Shown here piece after piece: positions 41,747 to 48,197 of a stretch of 48,197 bases of DNA. Source of the stretch: Eisenbergiella sp900555195 (lineage in GTDB: Bacteria; Bacillota; Clostridia; Lachnospirales; Lachnospiraceae). The stretch covers positions 1 through 48,197 of the forward strand of contig CABUMH010000017.1 of the NCBI GenBank assembly GCA_902492555.1, in the 5' to 3' direction. Both the position numbers and the translations under genes were made by a program. How positions within the stretch are numbered: the first letter of the stretch is position 1; each line of letters begins with the position of its first letter. The notes below the pieces were generated by a model that saw only the letters and a list, made by a program, of their open reading frames with translations, ran no database searches and was not told the origin of the DNA.

Positions 41747-42556
41747 TTATTTTGAAACATCCTCATCCAGAATTTCCTGGATCCACCGCAACACCCGTTC
41801 GATCCCGGTATCCCAGTATTTCCACTGGTGATCTCCATCTGCCTCTTCATAAACGAGGTCTGCTCCCAAATCCCAGAGATAATCCCTCAGCCTGATATTA
41901 TCTGCGTACAGGAAATCCTGCTTGCCGCACCACTGATAGAATTGAGGAAGATTCTTCCCTTTCTCTGCCGCTTTCCTGGCCAGCTCAAACAGATCGTCCT
42001 CGCTTCCTGCTATCTGCCGGTTCCCATATACCGGCCCGAAGGCATTGGCTCCTCCTCCTGTCTCCTGACGAATCCGTTCTGCCAGGGCGGCCACATCCAC
42101 CGCTCCGGAAAGAGAAGCTACTGCCCGGAAACGCTCCGGAAGGGAGAGTCCCAGCTTAAATGCGCCATAGCCTCCCATGGAAAGCCCGGCAGCAAATGTC
42201 TTATCCGCTTCCGCTGAAATCTGTGGGAACAGATCCCGGCAGATACGGGGAAGTTCCTCTGAGATGTACGTCCAATACCTGAACCCGATCTCCATATCGG
42301 AATAAAAGCTCAGATGGGCCGCCGGCATTATCACCACAATCCCCATCTCGCTCGCATACCGTTCCACACTGGTCCGCCTGGCCCATACAGTGTGATCTCC
42401 ATTATAGCCATGCAGCAAATACAGCACTGGATACGGCGGCGTAAACTGTCCTCCATTTACCGGATTTATAATTTCAATATTTTGTGGAAGGATCACACTG
42501 AGATTTACGCTCATGTGCAACACTTCCGAGAAACAATCCACAGTCAGAAAAGCCAT
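41747..42556 (-). CDS. Alpha/beta hydrolase esterase (EstA/FrmB-like)
   Basis: This is a cytoplasmic serine esterase (269 aa) of the esterase D/tributyrin esterase group. The nucleophile is Ser126 in GLSMGGYGAF; the oxyanion region is LYLLHGYNGDHTVW; the likely Asp and His of the triad are in CGKQDFLYADN and DGDHQWKYWD. The ATG at 42556 follows AAGGGAGATGACAG. It is the last gene of the ugp-like operon, 31 bp after the glycerophosphodiesterase gene. A role in deacylating imported lipid fragments is an inference from context; xylan or short-chain ester activity is possible too. Confidence 0.88.
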   Translation of the reverse strand: MAFLTVDCFSEVLHMSVNLSVILPQNIEIINPVNGGQFTPPYPVLYLLHGYNGDHTVWARRTSVERYASEMGIVVIMPAAHLSFYSDMEIGFRYWTYISEELPRICRDLFPQISAEADKTFAAGLSMGGYGAFKLGLSLPERFRAVASLSGAVDVAALAERIRQETGGGANAFGPVYGNRQIAGSEDDLFELARKAAEKGKNLPQFYQWCGKQDFLYADNIRLRDYLWDLGADLVYEEADGDHQWKYWDTGIERVLRWIQEILDEDVSK

Positions 42557-42587
42557 TCTGTCATCTCCCTTTCCTTCCGCATTTATA

Positions 42588-43418
42588 TTATTTCCGAAGA
42601 AGAGATACAGCCAGATCCGGCCGGTTCGTAATGATGCCGGTACATCCGGCCTCAACCAGCTTTTCCATCTCCTCAGGCGTATCACAGGTATAGGGATTCA
42701 CGCCGATCCCTCTGTTTCTCATCTCTTCCACCAAAACGGGATTTTCAAGCACGCTGTGATAGTCTGGGTGAAGGTAATCCGGCTTATAGGGCAGGCTGTC
42801 CACAAGTTCCGTAAGGCTCTGTGCCTTTCCTGCATCTTCCAGAAGAAAGCGGATATCTTGCACCGGATATTTTGCCGCAAAGGCGGCGGAAAATTCCCTG
42901 CGAAACGGCTGCATCCTCTCCTGGAAGGTCAAAAGTCCCACCCTGCAGTCCGCGTCCTGTTTCTTTAATTCTCCGAGCAAATCAGCATCGAAAGAGGAAT
43001 AGATCACTTTATCTGCTGCCTTGCTGTTTCTTACAATCTCCAGAATCTTTCCGACGAAGTCCACTTCCTTATCCAGATGGGGCTTTAATTCCAGATTGAT
43101 GATCTCCATATCCTCCACAAGCGGAAGGAATTCTTCCAGCGTGAGGATCCTCTCTCCCGCATATTCACTGCCTTTGTAAGCGCCGAAATCATATTCCTTC
43201 AGTTCCTGAACCGTTTTCAGCAGGATGGCGCCCTTTCCATCCGAAGTATTATCGATGTAATAATTGTGATGGATCACAATCTGTCCATCCGCCGTCAGCT
43301 GCAGGTCGGTTTCCACTCCATCCGCTTCCAGTTCATGCGCTTTAACAAACGCCGCCCTGGTGTTCTCGGGGGCATGATAAGATGCCCCCCTGTGTGCCAT
43401 TATCCAAAGGTTATTCAT
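42588..43418 (-). CDS. ugpQ: Glycerophosphodiester phosphodiesterase
   Basis: This is a cytoplasmic GDPD enzyme (276 aa) that hydrolyses glycerophosphodiesters to glycerol-3-phosphate and an alcohol. Catalytic motifs are present: IMAHRGAS (His9, Arg10), PENT (Glu18, Asn19), GVETDLQLT (Glu36, Asp38) and VIHHNYY (50-51). There is no signal peptide, so the substrate must be imported by the neighbouring transporter. The ATG at 43418 gives the usual family start; another at 43430 sits directly on AAAGGAA. The gene overlaps the end of ugpB by 8 bp. The symbol follows E. coli ugpQ by function and context. Confidence 0.92.
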   Translation of the reverse strand: MNNLWIMAHRGASYHAPENTRAAFVKAHELEADGVETDLQLTADGQIVIHHNYYIDNTSDGKGAILLKTVQELKEYDFGAYKGSEYAGERILTLEEFLPLVEDMEIINLELKPHLDKEVDFVGKILEIVRNSKAADKVIYSSFDADLLGELKKQDADCRVGLLTFQERMQPFRREFSAAFAAKYPVQDIRFLLEDAGKAQSLTELVDSLPYKPDYLHPDYHSVLENPVLVEEMRNRGIGVNPYTCDTPEEMEKLVEAGCTGIITNRPDLAVSLLRK

Positions 43419-44784
43419 TGAGCAGTTCATTTCCTTTCGCTTCCAATTCTGCCAGCGTGGTATCCACATCCGCATCGTTTACCATAATTTCCGCCATATC
43501 GTTGGTCAGTTCCACCTGGAATTCCACATAGCCCGGATTATTGGGGCGCCCGGAAGAGATCTCCAGCTGATCAAGCGCTACCTTGTACTGCGGGTACTGC
43601 TCATACCATGCTACCATTTTCTCATCTTCTACCGCGCTCTTTCTGGTAGCCAGATAACCTGTTACGATACTTGCTTCTACTGTCTCATCAACTGTGGTCA
43701 TGAATTTCATATACTCCCAAGCAGCACTCTGTTCCTCTTCGGACAGGCCACTCAGCATGGCAAGATTACAGCCTCCTGTCGTCACACCGTAAGAAGTTCC
43801 TTTCGGGATGAAAGCGGTCTGAAGTTCGAATCCAAGTTCATCCGCTACTGAAAGCATCTGGCTCAAGCTTCCTGTGGAAGAGAAGAAGAAGGCAGCATCC
43901 TGATTCATCAGATCAGCATTCATCTTATCAATTTCCGAATAAGGATACAGATGCGCCAGATTTCTTTCCCGAAGGTCCTTGAAATAATCGATTACGATTC
44001 TGTCCACATCATTGTCCACCGTACACTGCGTCTCATCCTCATTCACCGTAAATCCACCCCAGGTTAACATGAACGCTTCATGGAACCAATAATTGATAGG
44101 CATGGAAATACCATATTTTCCAGTCGCCTCATATACCTTTTCGCAGGCCTGCGCTAGAGCGTCCCAGGTTGTGATCTCCTCCGGGTTAACGCCTGCTTCC
44201 TCCAGTATAGTGGTATTCATATAGAGAATGGACGTGGAACGCAGGAAGGGAAGGGCATAGCAGGTATCATTGATATAACAATTATACAGAAGTCCTTCGT
44301 GGAAATCGCTCATATCCATGCCATCTGCCTCAATCCGTTCATCTAGGCCCTGTATCATTCCTCCATCTGCAAACAGGCCAACAGAGCCGATTTCCAAAAC
44401 GGTCAGGTCAGGAGCAGTTCCGGCGATATAAGCCGCCTGCAGCTTCTGATGCAGTTCTACATAATCCCCCTGGTATTCAGCCGTCACATGAATCCCTTTT
44501 TCAGCCCCGACCGTGCTATTGAATCTCTCTGTAGCTTCTCCGATATAAGTTTCCACAGTATCTGAATTTGCATACCAGAAAGTTAATTCTATCGTTTCCC
44601 CAGAGCCGGATGTGCCTTCGCTCTGTTCACTTCCGCTCTGCGTGGATGCTGCCTCTGAAGAAGCGGATGCTGAGGCTGTCGAAGCACTTTCGGATGTTCC
44701 GGAACTGCCTCCACAGCCAAGCAGGGAAATTGTCATTGCTGCTGCTGCTAATAATGCCATGCTTTTGTGAATCAATCTGTTCAT
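43411..44784 (-). CDS. ugpB: Solute-binding lipoprotein of the ugp-like importer
   Basis: This is an extracellular solute-binding lipoprotein (457 aa) with lipobox ISLLGC (Cys24) and a Ser/Gly/Glu-rich linker to about residue 57. The mature domain resembles UgpB (glycerol-3-phosphate/glycerophosphodiester binding) with ELTFWYANSDTVETYI at the start. The ATG at 44784 has GGAGGAAAAA upstream; the frame is open further to 44826. The assignment to glycerophosphodiesters comes mainly from the GDPD gene overlapping its end; a sugar ligand is possible. Confidence 0.85.
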   Translation of the reverse strand: MNRLIHKSMALLAAAAMTISLLGCGGSSGTSESASTASASASSEAASTQSGSEQSEGTSGSGETIELTFWYANSDTVETYIGEATERFNSTVGAEKGIHVTAEYQGDYVELHQKLQAAYIAGTAPDLTVLEIGSVGLFADGGMIQGLDERIEADGMDMSDFHEGLLYNCYINDTCYALPFLRSTSILYMNTTILEEAGVNPEEITTWDALAQACEKVYEATGKYGISMPINYWFHEAFMLTWGGFTVNEDETQCTVDNDVDRIVIDYFKDLRERNLAHLYPYSEIDKMNADLMNQDAAFFFSSTGSLSQMLSVADELGFELQTAFIPKGTSYGVTTGGCNLAMLSGLSEEEQSAAWEYMKFMTTVDETVEASIVTGYLATRKSAVEDEKMVAWYEQYPQYKVALDQLEISSGRPNNPGYVEFQVELTNDMAEIMVNDADVDTTLAELEAKGNELLNE

Positions 44785-44844
44785 TTTTTCCTCCATACAT
44801 TCTGCCGCTAAAGCGGCACTTTCCACTTATTGTTTTTCTATATT

Positions 44845-45666
44845 TTATTTAACACCTGTATAGGCGAATGCTTTTAATATCTGTTTCTGTGCTATAATAA
44901 AAGCGATCAGGATAGGAATGAGCATAATCAGGTTCCCCGCCATGATAATGTGATTGGCTACTCCACCGTCCACATCCCGAAGTGCAGTGATTCCGACAGG
45001 AAGGGTTCTTACTGCGTCGCTGGTAGTGAGCACCTTTGCCCAGAAATAATCATTCCAACTCCCAATAAATGTCAGCAACGCCAACGTAGCGACCGTGCTG
45101 CGGGACATAGGGAGCATGATACGGAACATAATCTTCAGTTCTCCTGCTTTATCCAGCCTGGCAGCTTCAATCAATTCCTTTGGTACCTGAAGAAAATTCT
45201 GACGCAGCATGAAAATGCCGAATGCGCTGGCAGCCTGTGGAAGAATCAAAGACCAGTAGGTATTGATCAATTCCATTTTGCTCAAAATCAGGAATACCGG
45301 AAGAAATACTAACTGCGCCGGGATCATGGTTGTAGCCAGAACGACTCCAAATAAAATTCCTTTTCCCTTAAATTCATATCTTGCGAATGCATAAGCTGCA
45401 GGTACCACTGTCACTAGCTGCAAGATCAGAACGCCAACGGTAACAATCACACTGTTTTTAAAATAGTGAAAAAATTCAATGGATTCAAACGCCGTTACAA
45501 AATTGATAAACTGCGGATTTGATACCCAAAATACAGGAGGCGATTGCAGCGTTTGTCCCAAAGTTTTAATGGATGTAAGGGCCATCCAGTAAAAGGGTAT
45601 GAAGAAGATCATAAACAGAATCAGGTTTATGATCCATCTTCCGGATGTTTTTGCTATCTGTTTCAT
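44845..45666 (-). CDS. ugpE: ABC permease, UgpE type
   Basis: This is an inner membrane permease (273 aa) of the UgpE/MalG group. Six helices are expected; the first is at about residues 13-32. The EAA loop is IEAARLDKAGELKIMFRIMLPM, and the C-terminus QKQILKAFAYTGVK is typical. GAGGAAAG supports the ATG at 45666. Confidence 0.9.
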   Translation of the reverse strand: MKQIAKTSGRWIINLILFMIFFIPFYWMALTSIKTLGQTLQSPPVFWVSNPQFINFVTAFESIEFFHYFKNSVIVTVGVLILQLVTVVPAAYAFARYEFKGKGILFGVVLATTMIPAQLVFLPVFLILSKMELINTYWSLILPQAASAFGIFMLRQNFLQVPKELIEAARLDKAGELKIMFRIMLPMSRSTVATLALLTFIGSWNDYFWAKVLTTSDAVRTLPVGITALRDVDGGVANHIIMAGNLIMLIPILIAFIIAQKQILKAFAYTGVK

Positions 45667-45710
45667 TTCTTTCCTCATTTCTATACGGATGTTTTTTCTG
45701 ATGCACAGTT

Positions 45711-46676
45711 TTATTGATAATGCACTTTCTTTTGCAGTACGCTGAAATAGATCAAAGTCATAAGCCCCACAATAAGCATCAGGATCACACCCATGGCAGA
45801 GGCATAACCTGTATTATAGTAAACAAATCCCTGCTGATAGAGTTCATATACCAAGGTATTGGTAGAATCTGCAGGACCTCCTGCAGTCATCAAGGAAACG
45901 CATTCAAATGTTTTAAAGGAACCAATAATTCCTGTCAGTATCAGGAAAAACAATGTGGGTGACAGCATAGGCAATGTGATTTTAAAAAACACAGAAATGG
46001 GTTTTGCCCGATCCAAAGCCGCCGCTTCATACAGATATCCAGGAATCCCCTGAAGTGCAGCCACGAAGATCAACACATAATATCCGAGACTCTTCCATAC
46101 ATTCACGATCACCAAAGAAAGCATGGCTACTTTAGGATCACCCAACCAATTCACTGGATCTACATGGAATAAACTCAGAACAAAGTTGAACAGGCCGCGA
46201 TCCTGATCCATCATCCACATCCAGATAAAAGATATGGATACCAGCGATACAATATTCGGCATGAACATTACATTCTGCAGAATCCGATTGATCCGGGTAT
46301 TTTTCTTCAAATATAGAGCAATGGCAAGGCTCAGGATAATCGCAGTAGGCACCATCATCAGCATAAAACGGAAGGTATTGCCCAATACTTTCCAGAAATC
46401 TTTATCTGTAAACATATCCAGATAATTTTCTATACCGATGAACTCCATATCCGCTACCATGTTCCAGTCAAAAAAACTCACATAGAGCATATAGAAAACC
46501 GGATAGATGACAAATACGCTAAAAATAACCATAGCGGGAAGGATCATGATATAGGGCAACATTTTTTGTTTGGCAGACTTTCCCGCTTTCTTTCTATCCA
46601 CAGCACCTGCCCGAGTCAGACCAAACGATTTGGTTATGATATCCGGCTCTTTTGCCAGATTTCCAGTTACATCCAT
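45711..46676 (-). CDS. ugpA: ABC permease, UgpA type
   Basis: This is an inner membrane permease (321 aa) of the UgpA/MalF group. A hydrophilic N-terminal tail of about 38 residues precedes the first helix (MLPYIMILPAMVIFSVFVIY). The EAA loop is YEAAALDRAKPISVFFKITLPM. GGGAGGAAAAG precedes the ATG. It lies 12 bp after the ATPase gene and partners with the UgpE-type permease. Confidence 0.91.
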   Translation of the reverse strand: MDVTGNLAKEPDIITKSFGLTRAGAVDRKKAGKSAKQKMLPYIMILPAMVIFSVFVIYPVFYMLYVSFFDWNMVADMEFIGIENYLDMFTDKDFWKVLGNTFRFMLMMVPTAIILSLAIALYLKKNTRINRILQNVMFMPNIVSLVSISFIWMWMMDQDRGLFNFVLSLFHVDPVNWLGDPKVAMLSLVIVNVWKSLGYYVLIFVAALQGIPGYLYEAAALDRAKPISVFFKITLPMLSPTLFFLILTGIIGSFKTFECVSLMTAGGPADSTNTLVYELYQQGFVYYNTGYASAMGVILMLIVGLMTLIYFSVLQKKVHYQ

Positions 46677-46688
46677 TCTTTTCCTCCC

Positions 46689-47708
46689 TTACCTGAGCCT
46701 GTTTTCGTTTCTATCAAAAAAGCAAAGCTTTTTTCTGGGAACCTGAAACTTCACATGGCCATGATGATGATTATCTGTATGATAATCTCTCGCCTGAATA
46801 CAGCCAAACGGGGTGTCTATTTTATAGAGAATTTCTGCTCCCAGCATCTCTCTGGTCAGCACTTCCCCTTCCATCTCGATCCCCTCTTCCACCTTTTCAA
46901 ACATCACATGTTCCGGCCGAAATCCGACCCAGGCCGCATGTGCTGGCAGATTCCAAGTGGCAAGGCAATTGGCCGTTTCCATCAGATTCATGGGAGGCGT
47001 GCCAATAAATCTGGCTGTAAAGACATTCTCCGGATCCTTATATATATCCTCCGGTGTTCCCTGCTGCATAATTTTCCCCTCATGCATCAGCACGATATTT
47101 GTCCCCATAGACATAGCTTCCGCTTGGTCATGTGTCACATAAACAAAGGTTGTTCCCAATTTCTGATGCAATTCGATCAGTTCAGTTCTCAGCTGCGCCC
47201 TCAGTTTAGCATCCAGATTGGATAAAGGTTCATCCATCAGAAATACTTCCGGATTCTTTACCATAGCTCTGGCCAATGCTACCCTTTGACGCTGGCCGCC
47301 GGACAGCGCACTGGGTTTTCTATTCATATATTCTCCCAACCCAGTGATCTCTCCGATCTCCTGGATTCGCCTGTTCCGCTCTTCCTTCGGTATTTTGGCA
47401 TTCTTCAGCCCGAATTCAATATTTCCTCTCACCGTCATCGTGGGGTAGATCGCATAATTTTGAAATACCATCGCGATATCCCTGTCTCCCGGAGGCACAT
47501 CTTTCATATCCTGCCCATTTATCGTCAACGTTCCTTCACTGACTTCCTCCAATCCTGCAATCATCCGAAGTGTTGTAGACTTACCACAGCCCGAGGGGCC
47601 AAGCAGGATAGTAAAACTTCCTTCTTTGATGTCCAGATTCAGATCCTCAATGACCCGATCCTTCCTATCATATGTTTTTCCAACATGTTCCAGACTTATC
47701 TTGCTCAC
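46689..47708 (-). CDS. ugpC: ABC transporter ATPase, UgpC/MsmX type
   Basis: This is the cytoplasmic ATPase subunit (339 aa). The Walker A motif is GPSGCGKST, the signature LSGGQRQRVALARA, Walker B VFLMDEPLSNLDA and the switch His is in YVTHDQAEAM. A C-terminal regulatory OB-fold domain (about 235-339) includes WVGFRPEHVMF. The start is a GTG with AAGGGTG before it. It leads the operon of the two permeases, binding protein, glycerophosphodiesterase and esterase. In Gram-positive bacteria one ATPase of this type (MsmX) often drives several sugar importers, and neither sugar importer in this window has its own. Confidence 0.94.
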   Translation of the reverse strand: MSKISLEHVGKTYDRKDRVIEDLNLDIKEGSFTILLGPSGCGKSTTLRMIAGLEEVSEGTLTINGQDMKDVPPGDRDIAMVFQNYAIYPTMTVRGNIEFGLKNAKIPKEERNRRIQEIGEITGLGEYMNRKPSALSGGQRQRVALARAMVKNPEVFLMDEPLSNLDAKLRAQLRTELIELHQKLGTTFVYVTHDQAEAMSMGTNIVLMHEGKIMQQGTPEDIYKDPENVFTARFIGTPPMNLMETANCLATWNLPAHAAWVGFRPEHVMFEKVEEGIEMEGEVLTREMLGAEILYKIDTPFGCIQARDYHTDNHHHGHVKFQVPRKKLCFFDRNENRLR

Positions 47709-48057
47709 AAATTCACCCTTCCTGTCTTCTATTCTTTTATGGTGCCTTTTGTTGCTTTATGCGTTTTTATGCATTATTTGTCCGCTCATTTCACAAGGCA
47801 GGTATCAAATTCAACAAAACTAGTCTATCACTGCAATGTTCTATGAACCATCACGCTTTCGTAAAATAAAGTAAATTGAAGGAAAGAAGTGTAAATAGAA
47901 CCTAAAGAAAATGTCACATTTGATTACAAAAGTAATGTTTAAGAAAAAAATAGCTACGGGCTTATAATGAATTCAGTGCGCAATTCACAACTCTTCTCCA
48001 AATGAAAAAGGGGTAGACATTTTTATAGAAATAATGTATTATAATTGTTGTTCATAA
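47709..48057. other. Intergenic region between the ugp operon and tRNA-Arg
   Basis: These 349 bases are AT-rich. The minus-strand promoter of the ugp operon should be here, but I cannot choose a convincing -35/-10 pair. A TATAAT at 47963-47968 on the plus strand has no good -35. The right end carries the tRNA promoter at 48014-48042. Confidence 0.6.
48014..48042 (+). promoter_or_regulatory. Promoter of tRNA-Arg
   Basis: TAGACA (48014-48019) and TATTAT (48037-48042) are separated by 17 bases. Transcription would start about 8 bases before the mature tRNA 5' end. Confidence 0.7.
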
Positions 48058-48134
48058 GTTTCCGTAGCTCAGTTGGATAGAGCGACCGCCTCCTAAGCGG
48101 TAGGTCGGGTGTTCAAGTCACCTCGGGAACGCCA
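48058..48134 (+). tRNA. tRNA-Arg (anticodon CCT)
   Basis: This 77-base gene folds as a complete cloverleaf. The acceptor stem is GTTTCCG with CGGGAAC (one G-U pair), followed by discriminator G and an encoded CCA. The D arm begins TAGCTCAG, the anticodon stem ACCGC/GCGGT encloses the loop CTCCTAA with anticodon CCT, and the T loop is TTCAAGT. It reads AGG codons. Confidence 0.97.
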
Positions 48135-48145
48135 GATAATTCGGG

Positions 48146-48193
48146 GCTGTCGCATCAATGATTAGAAAATCATAGATGCGGCAGCATCTTTTT
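48146..48193 (+). terminator. Terminator after tRNA-Arg
   Basis: GCTGTCGCATC (48146-48156) pairs with GATGCGGCAGC (48175-48185), with an inner stem ATGATT/AATCAT, followed by TCTTTTT. Confidence 0.85.
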
Positions 48194-48197
48194 GCCA

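Overview
The window looks like the chromosome of an anaerobic Gram-positive gut bacterium of the class Clostridia, most likely Lachnospiraceae. This is an inference from protein style: LplA/LipO-type solute-binding lipoproteins, YesM/YesN two-component systems, a SigI/RsgI pair, strong GGAGG ribosome binding sites, a Firmicutes-type trxA, and lipoproteins with LxxGC lipoboxes. No rRNA, IS transposase, phage gene or CRISPR array was seen. One tRNA gene, tRNA-Arg(CCT), lies at the right end.

Layout. (1) 1-1185: a long fold-back inverted repeat, then an unrecognised gene with its own terminator. (2) 1233-7330, plus strand: sigI, an rsgI-like anti-sigma gene, a lipoprotein with eleven 15-residue Asp-rich repeats and a poly-Asp tail, a VTC-type polyphosphate polymerase, a DUF4956 membrane protein and a CotH-family kinase. 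A bipartite element GACCCCG-N17-CCGTAWTC precedes both sigI and the lipoprotein gene with identical spacing, so the cluster looks like an autoregulated SigI regulon. This is the best candidate for an undescribed system. (3) 7327-9568, minus strand: MerR-like regulator, GOLPH3/GPP34-family protein, trxA and trmB. (4) 9695-20990, minus strand: an ABC importer (binding protein and two permeases) with a GH8 exo-oligoxylanase, then a regulatory block of a second binding protein, two YesN-type regulators and one YesM-type kinase. This is probably for xylo-oligosaccharides. (5) 21466-27102: a D,D-carboxypeptidase, a DEDDh exonuclease, an M3 oligopeptidase and an unrecognised lipoprotein. (6) 27144-41713: a maltodextrin/starch operon on the minus strand (malE-malF-malG-pulA-debranching enzyme-glgP-malQ-GH13) with a divergent LacI-type regulator; the intergenic region has two good promoters and two copies of a candidate operator. 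(7) 41747-47708, minus strand: a ugp-like operon (ATPase, two permeases, binding protein, glycerophosphodiesterase, esterase). (8) 48058-48193: tRNA-Arg and a terminator.

How the parts work together. The two sugar operons encode importers without an ATPase; the MsmX/UgpC-type ATPase at 46689-47708 is the only one in the window and may serve several importers. Imported maltodextrins would be debranched (pullulanase, amylo-1,6-glucosidase), rearranged (MalQ), hydrolysed (GH13) and phosphorolysed (GlgP) in the cytoplasm. Coding starts were adjusted where a clear ribosome binding site lay upstream of an internal start codon.
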